Below, piece after piece: positions 1 to 8,344 of a stretch of 64,000 nt of DNA. The notes under the pieces were generated by a model. It had not been told where the DNA came from. It saw only the letters and a list, made by a program, of their open reading frames with translations, and ran no database searches. Position numbers and translations under genes: made by a program. Position 1 is the stretch's first letter. Each line of letters starts with the position of its first letter. The stretch comes from a virus, in the IMG/VR virus record IMGVR_UViG_3300014050_000004, positions 54,466-118,465 of that record, one strand, 5' to 3'.

Positions 1-751
1 TCTGCAATTCTTTTCTCTCCTCCACAGTCCACTCTCTGAATTCTGGAGTGGGTAAACCAGATTCCCCCTTACCAAGTCTCTCCTTGACGCTTTCTGGCAA
101 ACCAGATTCCCATCCGTACTTCTTGGCAATTTTTATGATATTCGCCATCACTTTGCGGGGGTCTTTTGCTCTCCCAACAGAAGTCCAAGCTGTTCCCACA
201 TCTTCTGGGCTAGCAATGGGGAAAGACATACCAGGACCAGCAAATTCTCCCTTCATTTCTCCGCTGTGGAGCTTCTCTCTCTTTTCGGAAGACCACTCTC
301 GGAATTCTCGGTCGAGTTTGGCTTTACAGGAAGAGCATTTACACTTACCTGGCCCTTCACACTTTGAGGAACACCCTTCTTCGAACACCGCCTGAGGCAT
401 CGATAAGAGTTCTGAATCATCAGCAAACTTGTATTCTTGTTTCTTAATCTCACGGAAAGCAGCAGCCCTGGCCTTCTTTCTACTCATGATTTCTTTCATG
501 ACTTCAGGCCCTTCAGCATGCTCGTTCCGATTGCGGTTGATTAAGCCAGCCCTCTTTTCTCGGGCTTTACGATTCATCTCCAGGATCGACTCATTGTGGT
601 AGGTTAGATTTCCGTCCTCATCCGTCCTCCACTTTTTGCCGGATTTGTTCATTTCTGCTAATTTGTCTGAAGAAATTGCTGTAGCAGCGTTGATAGCTCC
701 CCCAACCCCTGGCAGAGTCACTGAAGAAAAGTTGAGGTTGGGTATGTCCAT
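1..751 (-). CDS. Phage protein with C-terminal structural-type motif, 3' end cut by window edge
   Basis: Partial gene: 250 codons are visible from the ATG at 751 and no stop is reached before base 1. Residues about 55-110 are rich in Lys, Arg and Glu. A Cys cluster (CSSKCEGPGKCKCSSCK, roughly residues 127-143) could bind a metal. It is followed by a FAGPGMSFPIASPEDV segment and a basic AxxIIxIAKKYGW segment. I associate that combination with short domains in phage head, scaffold or protease proteins (DUF6582-like); this is from memory. A GGGTAAA element lies 23 bases upstream of the ATG. The precise role is unknown. Confidence 0.7.
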   Translation of the reverse strand, partial: MDIPNLNFSSVTLPGVGGAINAATAISSDKLAEMNKSGKKWRTDEDGNLTYHNESILEMNRKAREKRAGLINRNRNEHAEGPEVMKEIMSRKKARAAAFREIKKQEYKFADDSELLSMPQAVFEEGCSSKCEGPGKCKCSSCKAKLDREFREWSSEKREKLHSGEMKGEFAGPGMSFPIASPEDVGTAWTSVGRAKDPRKVMANIIKIAKKYGWESGLPESVKERLGKGESGLPTPEFREWTVEERKELQ

Positions 752-774
752 CACAGAGAATTTGGCTGTTAAGT

Positions 775-781
775 TTTACCC
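775..781 (-). promoter_or_regulatory. GGGTAAA late-type promoter element
   Basis: GGGTAAA on the minus strand, 23 bases upstream of the ATG at 751. It is one of a family of such elements in this window; the late-promoter role is inferred. Confidence 0.5.
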
Positions 782-788
782 TGTTACT

Positions 789-1100
789 TTAGGGGTTTGC
801 TTCATTATTGTCTTGTTGTGGTGTTTCCTTGCGCTTTCTGCTTTGTCCTAGAGCTGTTACAGACCCTTGAGAAGCAGAAGGAACAAGCAATGCCAGCAAA
901 GTGGCAAGTGCAACCTTGCCGGTCTCACTGAGAGAGGAAGCAGCGTTGTTACACACGAGAGTGACCTTTTCAGACTCTTTTGAGGACTGAATTGCCGAGT
1001 GGCAGGAGAACATTTGGTACCCCACGGTCACAAATTGAACCACGAAGATACTCACAAGAGCCCTAATCAGGAATGCTCTCTCATTGAACTGATTCAGCAT
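789..1100 (-). CDS. Small two-helix membrane protein
   Basis: A 103-residue protein with hydrophobic segments at about residues 11-33 (ALVSIFVVQFVTVGY) and 61-78 (GKVALATLLALLVPS), and a charged, Gln/Asn-rich C-terminus. A GGGTAAA element lies 25 bases upstream of the ATG. Two membrane helices in a small late gene would fit a holin or spanin-like role, but nothing specific supports that. The lysozyme gene is about 62 kb away in this window. Function unknown. Confidence 0.6.
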   Translation of the reverse strand: MLNQFNERAFLIRALVSIFVVQFVTVGYQMFSCHSAIQSSKESEKVTLVCNNAASSLSETGKVALATLLALLVPSASQGSVTALGQSRKRKETPQQDNNEANP

Positions 1101-1125
1101 CTGAGTAAAATTGAGTACCTAGGAG

Positions 1126-1132
1126 TTTACCC
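1126..1132 (-). promoter_or_regulatory. GGGTAAA late-type promoter element
   Basis: GGGTAAA 25 bases upstream of the ATG at 1100 (minus strand). Role inferred from recurrence at fixed spacing. Confidence 0.5.
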
Positions 1133-1669
1133 TCAAACCTCATCCATCAGTTCTGCGATGATGTTATCAATCTCAGAATCACCCCCTTCTGCTTCATCGG
1201 ATGCGAGATCATCTTCAAGAATGTCAAGAAGATCTTCAAGCTCATCCACCGTTATGTCAATGTCAGCCTCATCTTCCATATCTTCTTCAAACTCATCGGA
1301 TCGGGACTCAAGAATACCTTCTAGCAATAGCTCAAGTTCTTGATCTTCCTCGTCATATTCCTCCTCTTCTCCCTCAAGAATGTCATCAAGCAACAGCTCA
1401 AGTTCCTCCTCTGTGAGTTCCTCCTCTTCTTCACCTTGAGCTTGAATTACCAGGCTCTGGTTGGCTTGAAACAAAGGGTCATTTCCAGGGTTAGCCTTCC
1501 ACAAGCCTGTGTGTTGAATCCAGGGAGAGGTATTGATGACGGTGTCAGTGGGTAACCCAGTGTATTCGTCGATCTCAATGTCCTCAGGGACTTGCAAACT
1601 CTGGGCGTAAGCCATCCTGAAAGCTTCAATGGATTCGGTGTCAAAATCCCCGTTGATTCTGTTAACCAT
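1133..1669 (-). CDS. Very acidic protein with repeated amphipathic helices
   Basis: A 178-residue protein from the ATG at 1669. This start is preferred because a GGGTAAG element sits 27 bases upstream, and starting further upstream would overlap the neighbouring gene. The C-terminal two thirds is dominated by Glu and Asp and carries repeated LExLLxxILE-type blocks (ELELLLDDILE, ELELLLEGILE, ELEDLLDILE). These are probably helical and resemble the acidic repeats in the protease-scaffold and portal tail further along. It may interact with a basic partner or act as a structural/scaffolding accessory. Function unknown. Confidence 0.65.
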   Translation of the reverse strand: MVNRINGDFDTESIEAFRMAYAQSLQVPEDIEIDEYTGLPTDTVINTSPWIQHTGLWKANPGNDPLFQANQSLVIQAQGEEEEELTEEELELLLDDILEGEEEEYDEEDQELELLLEGILESRSDEFEEDMEDEADIDITVDELEDLLDILEDDLASDEAEGGDSEIDNIIAELMDEV

Positions 1670-1696
1670 GGTTGAGAAGTAAAGTTTCAGTGTAAA

Positions 1697-1703
1697 CTTA
1701 CCC
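1697..1703 (-). promoter_or_regulatory. GGGTAAG late-type promoter element
   Basis: GGGTAAG 27 bases upstream of the ATG at 1669. The TAA inside it is also the stop codon of the preceding gene (1698-1700). Confidence 0.45.
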
Positions 1704-1940
1704 TTTATCCCTCCATCCAGACATCTTTCCAGACACATCTTGCAAAAGCTTAGAGTTGCCTTGAAGGTTGCCTGTGGAACTTTCTTCAAAGGTGGGACTT
1801 ACAGTCTCCGAAAGCTTGTCTAGCAATGCCCCGTGTTCTTTATTAACAGCCCTTCTACACACCCGGTCGGCTGACACGAGCAAGGGTCCGCAAGGCACAA
1901 GACCTTGACTTTCTATGGACAATTTGACATTCTTCGTCAT
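1698..1940 (-). CDS. Hypothetical protein
   Basis: An 80-residue protein starting at ATG 1940. The start overlaps the stop of the upstream gene by ATGA, which indicates translational coupling and supports the frame. Its stop lies inside the GGGTAAG element in front of the next gene. No recognisable domain. Confidence 0.6.
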   Translation of the reverse strand: MTKNVKLSIESQGLVPCGPLLVSADRVCRRAVNKEHGALLDKLSETVSPTFEESSTGNLQGNSKLLQDVSGKMSGWRDKG

Positions 1941-2272
1941 GCGGATGTCCTATCTGGGTTGTGCCAAGTGTTCAGGTAGTCGGGATAATGAGAGTTCATT
2001 TTGCGTTCTAACCGAGGTTTAACATCTTCTTTGTTGCTTTCTCTCATCCCAGCAATAACTGCATCTCTCATTTTTCTAAGATCTTCTCTTGGAACGTTGC
2101 AATGAGGGCTGTCCCTGTAAGTGCGGAACCACCTGCAGACCTCGGAAGGGTCGTCTGACTGAAGCATCATGTTCCAAACAACGGTAGCCTGAGAATCCTT
2201 GAATATGCCGGATGGCAATCTGGCCTCCAGATCTTCTCTACTTGGGCGTTTGAAGCGTGTGTCTCTCCTCAT
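1937..2272 (-). CDS. Hypothetical protein, basic N-terminus
   Basis: A 111-residue, charge-rich protein (MRRDTRFKRPSREDLEARL at the N-terminus). Its start lies 1 base after the HNH gene stop and its end overlaps the next gene by ATGA, so it belongs to a tight operon. A Trp/Arg/Asp-rich middle (VCRWFRTYRDSPHC) is visible but I recognise no family. Confidence 0.65.
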   Translation of the reverse strand: MRRDTRFKRPSREDLEARLPSGIFKDSQATVVWNMMLQSDDPSEVCRWFRTYRDSPHCNVPREDLRKMRDAVIAGMRESNKEDVKPRLERKMNSHYPDYLNTWHNPDRTSA

Positions 2273-2273
2273 G

Positions 2274-3743
2274 TTACAACAAATTGTCTAGGTTGGGGAC
2301 AAATTCCCTCAGCACTTGAGACAAATCATCACCATATTCGCTACTCTTCTGCTTCTGCAGGGCGAGCCTTGCGCTATTATTTCCTCTCACCGACATTGCC
2401 TCCTCGTCGGTCAAAATGCGAGCTTTTCTTAGGTCTTCCAGTTGTCCAATAAGTTGTTGTTTTTTCGAGGGGTCGACTGCTGCCAAAGCAATGAGAACGG
2501 CAGTACTCGGTTTAACTTTGGTTCCTGGCAAGGTTGGGACTCCATTGTTCATGAAAGCTGGCTTGCCTCCCATCCTGTGGTCAAGGTCTCTGTCTTGGTG
2601 CTGCCAACCCACCCCTGCCGCTCTTATCAAGTACCTTACCTTGTCACCGTAAGACTCAACAAGTTTCTTGGTATTTGCAACTCTTTCCTCGGGCGTGATG
2701 CTTGACAAAGCTTGGGACAATTCTCCAGGAGCTTGAGCCTTCTTGCCTTTCGTCGCCGCCGCCGACTCCGTAGCCGGATTGTACACCTGGTTGTTGTACT
2801 CTTCCCTTCCCATTTTCTGATACTTTTCAAGGGATTGTTTCCACTTGGTAAAGTTGTCATCGGCTCCAGCCTTCTGGTTGTTTGGTTGAGCGGCTGCCCA
2901 GAGGAGGTTCCTTGGCTGGTCTCCGCCACCACCTTTCGCCAAAGCGTGTGCAAACGCCACCATGTGTTCCGGTTCGGCATTTCTGATGTCAATTGGCTTC
3001 CCAGTGTAGGGGTCTAGCCCACCTTGTTCCATCCATCTTTTGACAAGGAACACACCCCTTGCTTTTGTCGGCTTACTTGAAAAGGTCGGATTACCTTTCT
3101 CGTCGTCCCCCGCATACATTACGCCTTCGCCCTTCACAGCCCCAGCTTTGTCAATCGCAGATCTAACCTTTGCTGGCAACATGTTGTAGGCTGCTACAGC
3201 TACGGAGTCAGAGATTTCATTTTTGAGGTATTCATTTTTGATGAGATCTCCCATACCTCCCTTTGCAGAAGGGTCAAACTTTCCTTCTTTTGAGAAAGAG
3301 GCCTGGTAAGCCTTCTCAAGGCTCTCCAGCTTCCCTGGCTTCAAAGCTGCTTCAATTTCATCGAAACTCATGACCCTTGGGGCATTCCTGTCTTGCCCGG
3401 GAGTTACGATCGTGCTGATGAGGAGGTTGGCAACTGAGTCAAGCTCTGTGTCCGAGGTTTTACCGGTATCAACCAGTTTCTTGAACAAGTCAAAAGCTTT
3501 CTGTTGGGAAGGCTCAATGTCCTTCAACTTTGAGACCACTTCTTCAGCAGTTCCTTCCGACACTGAGCCTTGCTCCACCCGCTCAGACAGCAATTTAGAA
3601 ACTTTTGAGATTGCCAAGCCTAAGGAAGGTGGCAAATCTACCACACATTGATTGTTACGGTATATGCATGTAGCTCCGCAAGACTTCCCCTTGGTGCACT
3701 TGTCTTTTGAAGAAGGACTTTGGAAGTCGAACCAATGAACCAT
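2274..3743 (-). CDS. HNH-type protein with N-terminal cyanobacterial-type Cys motif
   Basis: A 489-residue protein if it begins at ATG 3743; alternatives at 3755 and 3758 add 4-5 residues. ATG 3743 is preferred because it lies 23 bases from a GGGTAAA element. Near the N-terminus is CTKGKSCGATC followed by a further Cys pair. I have seen this motif type mainly in cyanobacterial and cyanophage proteins. The middle has EPEHMVAFAHALAKGGG followed by PRNLLWAAAQPNNQKAGAD, an HNH-like arrangement of His, Asn-Leu, Asn and Lys. It could be a homing or packaging-linked endonuclease, or a virion protein with an embedded nuclease domain. A second DRDLDHRMGG segment near the C-terminus is unexplained. Confidence 0.65.
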   Translation of the reverse strand: MVHWFDFQSPSSKDKCTKGKSCGATCIYRNNQCVVDLPPSLGLAISKVSKLLSERVEQGSVSEGTAEEVVSKLKDIEPSQQKAFDLFKKLVDTGKTSDTELDSVANLLISTIVTPGQDRNAPRVMSFDEIEAALKPGKLESLEKAYQASFSKEGKFDPSAKGGMGDLIKNEYLKNEISDSVAVAAYNMLPAKVRSAIDKAGAVKGEGVMYAGDDEKGNPTFSSKPTKARGVFLVKRWMEQGGLDPYTGKPIDIRNAEPEHMVAFAHALAKGGGGDQPRNLLWAAAQPNNQKAGADDNFTKWKQSLEKYQKMGREEYNNQVYNPATESAAATKGKKAQAPGELSQALSSITPEERVANTKKLVESYGDKVRYLIRAAGVGWQHQDRDLDHRMGGKPAFMNNGVPTLPGTKVKPSTAVLIALAAVDPSKKQQLIGQLEDLRKARILTDEEAMSVRGNNSARLALQKQKSSEYGDDLSQVLREFVPNLDNLL

Positions 3744-3766
3744 TTTTGCACGCATCAATACAAAAG

Positions 3767-3773
3767 TTTACCC
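3767..3773 (-). promoter_or_regulatory. GGGTAAA late-type promoter element
   Basis: Minus-strand GGGTAAA 23 bases upstream of ATG 3743. It forms a divergent pair with the plus-strand copy at 3794-3800. Confidence 0.5.
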
Positions 3774-3793
3774 TTTCACAAATTAAGAGAGTC

Positions 3794-3800
3794 GGGTAAA
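3794..3800 (+). promoter_or_regulatory. GGGTAAA late-type promoter element for PhoH-like gene
   Basis: Plus-strand GGGTAAA 25 bases upstream of ATG 3826. It is the clearest case showing that the element follows gene direction rather than genome strand. Confidence 0.55.
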
Positions 3801-3825
3801 AACAGGGCAGAGTTGTCCTTAAGCT

Positions 3826-4653
3826 ATGAAAGACAAAGGCAACAGCCAATCAGATGGGGGTGATTTTGATGGTTTGATCCTCTTAAGCAACGAAGTATAC
3901 AAAACGGTATCCACTGTTGTCAACAACCCCACCCATCAAATGCTAACAAGTAAAGAAAAACGCAAAGCTCGCAGATCCTCGGAAGACTACGTTCCTTCCT
4001 CAAGAGGGATGGACATCAACTCCTTCCTGCCAAGAACGAGAAGGCAGAGCAATCTATGGGATACCATAGACAATAACACAGTGACCATAGCCATCGGATC
4101 TAGCGGTACAGGGAAGACTCTTGTTTCCCTGTGGTATGCCCTTCACCACCTGAGCCTGGGGCACTTCAGAAACGTGTACTACATCAGGAGTGATGTGGGA
4201 GTGGCCCACCAGAGGGGTAGAGGAGCCTTGCCAGGCTCTATGGAAGAAAAGATGGCTCCTCTTGTTGCCCCCTTGATGGACAATCTGTCTATCATTATGA
4301 GGTCTAACGGGGCTGCCGAGTACCTGATGTCGAAAAAGGTGATTCAACCATTGTTGTTGGAAGACATTCGCGGCAGAAGCTTAAATGACTCCTTCATCAT
4401 TTTCGATGAAGCTCAGAACTCCACAAAAGAGCAAACTAAAGCTGTCCTAACTAGAACTGGAGAAAGATCTAAGATTGTAGTAACCGGTGACACTCGCCAG
4501 GTTGACTTGAACGTATTCAACCATGACTCTGGGTTGCTAGATGCTTATCACAGGTTGTCTCAGATCCCCGGTATTGGAACTCTTCAGTTTCTCCCAGAGG
4601 ATATAGTTCGCAACGGCATCATAACGGATATCTTAAATGCTTACGAAAGCTGA
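3826..4653 (+). CDS. phoH: PhoH-like ATPase
   Basis: A 275-residue P-loop protein on the plus strand. The Walker A motif GSSGTGKT is at about residues 91-98 and the Walker B segment FIIFDEAQN at about 190-198. Between them is a PhoH-type GxxPGSMEEKMAPLVAPL stretch, and TGDTRQVDL follows. PhoH proteins are predicted cytoplasmic ATPases or RNA helicase-like factors and are very common in cyanophages and other marine phages. It diverges from the HNH gene, is preceded by its own GGGTAAA element, and is followed by a hairpin terminator shared with the convergent minus-strand operon. Confidence 0.92.
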   Translation: MKDKGNSQSDGGDFDGLILLSNEVYKTVSTVVNNPTHQMLTSKEKRKARRSSEDYVPSSRGMDINSFLPRTRRQSNLWDTIDNNTVTIAIGSSGTGKTLVSLWYALHHLSLGHFRNVYYIRSDVGVAHQRGRGALPGSMEEKMAPLVAPLMDNLSIIMRSNGAAEYLMSKKVIQPLLLEDIRGRSLNDSFIIFDEAQNSTKEQTKAVLTRTGERSKIVVTGDTRQVDLNVFNHDSGLLDAYHRLSQIPGIGTLQFLPEDIVRNGIITDILNAYES

Positions 4654-4660
4654 AATGAAA

Positions 4661-4685
4661 GGAGGGCTTACCACCCTCCTTTTTC
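4661..4685. terminator. Bidirectional Rho-independent terminator
   Basis: GGAGGG...CCCTCC stem (4661-4666 with 4674-4679) followed by a T run on the plus strand. On the minus strand it has only a short run of T. It sits between the convergent PhoH-like gene and the minus-strand terminase operon. Confidence 0.8.
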
Positions 4686-4735
4686 TTTGCTACATGTGCC
4701 ACCACTCGAGTAGTTCAGCTGCCGTTTGAATATGC

Positions 4736-4921
4736 TCAGAGCAGATGCTCTGCATAGTCGTCGAAACCGTTTTGTCCGCCACACCATTTATCGTATCTTT
4801 CTTTGCCAAGGACTTGTGACCTGTTCAAGTATGAGTCCGCTTTCGGGCTCGTGATTAAACAAGTTGTGCCATGGTCCTCGTACATCAACTTGGGCACTGT
4901 GTCTGTTTGGGAAATCGCCAT
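4736..4921 (-). CDS. Hypothetical protein
   Basis: A 61-residue protein. Its ATG at 4921 has a GGAG Shine-Dalgarno sequence 5 bases upstream, which is better than most neighbours. It lies between terminase and the terminator and is the last gene of the operon. It contains a CGGQNGFDDYAEHLL tail. No recognised family. Confidence 0.6.
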   Translation of the reverse strand: MAISQTDTVPKLMYEDHGTTCLITSPKADSYLNRSQVLGKERYDKWCGGQNGFDDYAEHLL

Positions 4922-4975
4922 TTTGCTCCGTTTATTGAAAAATAACGAAACTTTTATGAAGGAGGTTCCATCTCC

Positions 4976-6679
4976 TTAGAATGATTCGTAACCCAGGGAT
5001 CTGCGGCTTCTTGGGGAATACGACAATGAGCTAAAGTCCGGGTCGTTGAGGAAGGAATCCGAACCCAAGCCTCGCGTTCTCCGGCCTGAGACTGGAGAGG
5101 GTCTATTCAGAGTATAGCTTGACAGTGGCCTCCGGTAATCTCCGCTCTCTCCCTGAGGGAGCCCCCTGCCTGCCGAATCGATCTTGAGGGAGTAGTACAT
5201 GAGAGACCAAACGCAAGCATCCACAGAGTCGTCGTGTCTCACATATGGGAAAGAAGTTAGTTCTTTGACAAACGCATCAGTCCATAAACCGCGAACAATC
5301 TTTACTCTTCCGCTTTCAAGAAGGGGGGACACAACTTGCAACCTAACAGATTTGGATCTGTTGCCTGGCTTCATTTCCTCAATTGGAATGCGGGTCTCTC
5401 TCTTCAAAACTTGAATGAGCGATTGACCAGAAGCTGCTTTTTCTATACACAGAACCTTCGCCTTGTAGAAACTTTGTTGTTGCTTGACTCCTTCAAGAAG
5501 ATCAGGGAAATCCCATCTCCCCTTCACTATGTCTCGGATGTAGACGGTCTCTGGTGACCTTTTGTTGATACCTGCGACACAAATCACACTCTCATCGGCC
5601 TGCTCTTCCTCAGAAAATGCGCAGTCAATTCCGAACCAAATGAGATCGAGTTCTGGGCATTCTTCCTCTTCTATGACATCAATCCAAGAGTTTTTAACAA
5701 TCTGGCCTTCAGCAGCTACAGGAACACCCTGATACAAGGCTGCAAATTTGAAGGATCCCATGATCTTCTTCTGGGATTCTAGCATAGGGACCGAGAAAGT
5801 CGGGTTGCTTGGCCAATGCGACTCTCCGATCTTTCTGCCCAGCGGATCATTCCCAGGGTCTTCGCACAACCCTGCAATGTTGATCCACCTCCAACCAAAG
5901 GGGTTGGATTCCTCGTCGTAGAGACCATCCTTCTCCATAAGGATACCGTGAAGGTCCTTTTCGTGGAAACGGGTGGCAATAACCATCTGGCAATAGTGGT
6001 TCGTCCTTCTCGTAGAGGCCTGTTCTTGCCACCAGCTTTCCAAGTTGTCTAATGCCTGTTTGGAGTCTGAAGATTTCAAAGGGTCATCGATAATCATGGC
6101 CCCAACTCCCGGAGATTCCATGTCTGTGGTGCCTGCAGTGAATCCAGTGAGAACACCCCCAACCGAAGTAGCAAGGATGTATCCTCCACCTAACAAGTCG
6201 TATTTGGAATCCGGAGAGAAACCGGACCATTCCGGAAAGACCCTTTTGAACTCTTTAGACTTCATCATAGCCACAGATTCCCTGTGGAACTTACCGGACA
6301 AGGTGGCCCCGTAAGAAGCAACGATATGCTGAGTCCTTTCGTCTCTCCCAAGCAACCAAGCTAAGAACATCGAAGCAAGCATGGACTTGCCTGATCTAGG
6401 AGGGCAAGATACAATGAGTCTATTGTACCTTCTATTTGCCACATCCTCAAAAGCTGAACCAATGATCTCATGGAAGTCTGCAACCTGGAGATCTCCGTTT
6501 TTCATGATATCAGAGAAAGCGAGGAAGCAATTCCTTGCTGCCTTGTATCTGTACTCCCGAACGATAGACTTCGGAGCTTCCATGATCATGAGCTCCCTGA
6601 TTCCCCTCTGGTACTCTCTCCAAGAGGAAAACTCTTCAAGTTGGGAGGAGTGAGTTATGACGGGTCTGCTGAAATCCAT
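4976..6679 (-). CDS. terL: Terminase large subunit
   Basis: A 567-residue DNA-packaging motor and nuclease. The P-loop-like SCPPRSGKS is at residues 91-99 and the Walker B strand MIIDD at 195-199. The RNase H-like nuclease carries Asp352 (FGIDCAF), Glu413 (CIEKAASG) and Asp487 (DDSVDACV). The length and both domains are complete. It directly follows a small coiled-coil gene (1-base gap), the usual position for the small terminase subunit. The Ser/Arg/Gly-rich tail after about residue 500 is probably disordered. Confidence 0.95.
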   Translation of the reverse strand: MDFSRPVITHSSQLEEFSSWREYQRGIRELMIMEAPKSIVREYRYKAARNCFLAFSDIMKNGDLQVADFHEIIGSAFEDVANRRYNRLIVSCPPRSGKSMLASMFLAWLLGRDERTQHIVASYGATLSGKFHRESVAMMKSKEFKRVFPEWSGFSPDSKYDLLGGGYILATSVGGVLTGFTAGTTDMESPGVGAMIIDDPLKSSDSKQALDNLESWWQEQASTRRTNHYCQMVIATRFHEKDLHGILMEKDGLYDEESNPFGWRWINIAGLCEDPGNDPLGRKIGESHWPSNPTFSVPMLESQKKIMGSFKFAALYQGVPVAAEGQIVKNSWIDVIEEEECPELDLIWFGIDCAFSEEEQADESVICVAGINKRSPETVYIRDIVKGRWDFPDLLEGVKQQQSFYKAKVLCIEKAASGQSLIQVLKRETRIPIEEMKPGNRSKSVRLQVVSPLLESGRVKIVRGLWTDAFVKELTSFPYVRHDDSVDACVWSLMYYSLKIDSAGRGLPQGESGDYRRPLSSYTLNRPSPVSGRRTRGLGSDSFLNDPDFSSLSYSPRSRRSLGYESF

Positions 6680-6680
6680 T

Positions 6681-6962
6681 TCAAGAATTCTGGTCTAGCT
6701 TTTTGAGCAATTTTTCGACTGTCGGATTGTACTCCTTTGCTAGAGATTTCTCCTTCTCACTCTCAGGATCCGAGAGGCTTACTATATCGGCAACCAAGTC
6801 TCTGTGGGCCTTAACGGCAGAGTTAAAGACCGTAACGAGGTCTCGGGTTCCGCACTCGCGGATTTGATCCTGCAAAAGTTCCAAGGAGTCCTCAGCAATC
6901 TGAAGAGCCTTCGTAGCCAGTTCCTCTTTCTGCTTGAGGATCTTTTCATTCGTTTCTTTCAT
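6681..6962 (-). CDS. Candidate terminase small subunit
   Basis: A 93-residue, highly charged helical protein. Residues 1-35 look like a coiled coil, followed by VFNSAVKAHRDLV and a Lys-rich C-terminus. Its stop abuts the terL start, and it overlaps the preceding small gene by ATGA. Position and helical character fit TerS, but no helix-turn-helix is clearly visible, so this is an inference from context. Confidence 0.5.
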   Translation of the reverse strand: MKETNEKILKQKEELATKALQIAEDSLELLQDQIRECGTRDLVTVFNSAVKAHRDLVADIVSLSDPESEKEKSLAKEYNPTVEKLLKKLDQNS

Positions 6963-7111
6963 CTCATTCTCCTGTTACAAGAGCTGCAACCTTGATAAGG
7001 ATTGCCTATAGTTCGTATACTGTGAATTTGTTTCAATATCTTGTTTGCAAGACTCGGGTCGTTGTTTCGAATTGCTTGGTGGTACAGATTCCAGAGTTCT
7101 TGGGGAGACAT
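6959..7111 (-). CDS. Small CxxC protein
   Basis: A 50-residue gene from ATG 7111. Its TGA overlaps the ATG of the next gene (ATGA), and its start lies 3 bases after the stop of the upstream virion gene. Both junctions support the frame. It begins MSPQELWNLYHQAI and ends with a CSSCNRR motif, a possible half zinc-binding site. A longer reading in another frame over this interval lacks those junctions. Confidence 0.65.
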   Translation of the reverse strand: MSPQELWNLYHQAIRNNDPSLANKILKQIHSIRTIGNPYQGCSSCNRRMR

Positions 7112-7114
7112 AGA

Positions 7115-8338
7115 TCAACACAAAGGGGTAGGACTGTCTCTTCCTTCGCAAGGCAAACAACCCAGCTTCCACAGGGAGTTTATGGAAACTTTCTCAAAAG
7201 AGTTGTCCATCAACCAACCTTTACCCTGAGGAGATCTAACAACTAAGTAAAACCTCCCAGTCGGAGTTTGTATGAAAACATCCGTCTTAATTCCTATCAG
7301 TGTTCCTCCCATCAAACTGGATTTAGGGGAGGTGGGATTCATAGGATCCGTGTACAGATTCTGCAGTGCTCCTTGAACAACAGCGAATTCCCCTGACTGG
7401 AACCCTGAGGAGAAGGTGGAATCTAGAACACTTCCGGAATCGATTGTCCCTGTGAGTGCCCCCTTGACAGTGTTTCTCCAAAGTTCAAGGGCGTACTTCA
7501 CAAGTTTCTTTCCAGTTGGGGAATATAGGACCTCTTTGATTGGAGTTTTGCAATCCCCTTGAAACATTGTCACAACAAGCTTGCCGTCCTCTGTGTAGCT
7601 GTTTGTGCTGAGTAGACAAATTGGTTGAGATAGAGGGTCTTCTGCGAAAATCTCTTCGGGGTCACAAACAAATACCCAATTCCCTGTTTGAGTGATTTCG
7701 TTGCTCCATTTAATTCCAGAAGGGCGAGTGAACTCCTCATCACCTTCTTCCGTCCCCGGATACCAAGGTACGTAAATGTCTCCGCTTGATTCTTCAACGA
7801 CGCCCCCAAGGGGAAGAGAAGTTGCTAACTTGTGGCCGGGGAAGATCTCCCTACAATTCCCTCTCTGCACACATGGATCCAGGGCTATAAATGGCAAAAC
7901 TTCCTCAATGACAACTGTGTAGTTCTGGGTGTATGTGTACTGGGATTGCTCTGTTATTCCAGCGAATTGGGAGGAGACACAGTGGAACGGTTCTAAAACT
8001 TGGACAAAGGACCCTGAAGGGGAACCTCCGGAAATTGTTATTTCCGCCGCTGTAATGAGTTGAATTGCAAAGTCATGGCCGGAGCTTGACAGGTAGTTCT
8101 GACAAGAAAAGTTGAGCTCAAAGTAGAGAGTTTTCTCGTATATGAGAGGGTTCCTGTTTTTTAGTACCGAGGAAGAATTGGTGTATCTAACAACAATGTT
8201 GTTAGTTTGCTCCACGACTCCTTCGTTATCCGCTGCATCGGCAAGCCTTAAGACATTCACCCCGAGTGGAATCAGAGGAGACGCAATGAGGGCGTCACAC
8301 AGGTACTGTTCAATTCTTGTGATTGTTGAGAGTTCCAA
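7115..8338 (-). CDS. Putative virion (tail/neck) protein
   Basis: A 407-residue protein in the tail-baseplate operon. The N-terminal about 130 residues (LCDALIASPLIPLG..., then beta-rich FELNFSCQNYLSSSG) resemble small tail terminator or completion proteins in layout. The rest is beta-rich and contains several Cys residues (DPCVQRGNC). It lies 6 bases downstream of the next gene. No confident family. Confidence 0.55.
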   Translation of the reverse strand: MELSTITRIEQYLCDALIASPLIPLGVNVLRLADAADNEGVVEQTNNIVVRYTNSSSVLKNRNPLIYEKTLYFELNFSCQNYLSSSGHDFAIQLITAAEITISGGSPSGSFVQVLEPFHCVSSQFAGITEQSQYTYTQNYTVVIEEVLPFIALDPCVQRGNCREIFPGHKLATSLPLGGVVEESSGDIYVPWYPGTEEGDEEFTRPSGIKWSNEITQTGNWVFVCDPEEIFAEDPLSQPICLLSTNSYTEDGKLVVTMFQGDCKTPIKEVLYSPTGKKLVKYALELWRNTVKGALTGTIDSGSVLDSTFSSGFQSGEFAVVQGALQNLYTDPMNPTSPKSSLMGGTLIGIKTDVFIQTPTGRFYLVVRSPQGKGWLMDNSFEKVSINSLWKLGCLPCEGRDSPTPLC

Positions 8339-8344
8339 GTTTGT

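Noticed and set aside
6975-7172. A 65-residue frame ending at 6975
   Set aside because: Lacks junctions; the overlapping 50-codon frame (6959-7111) has ATGA coupling and a clean start.
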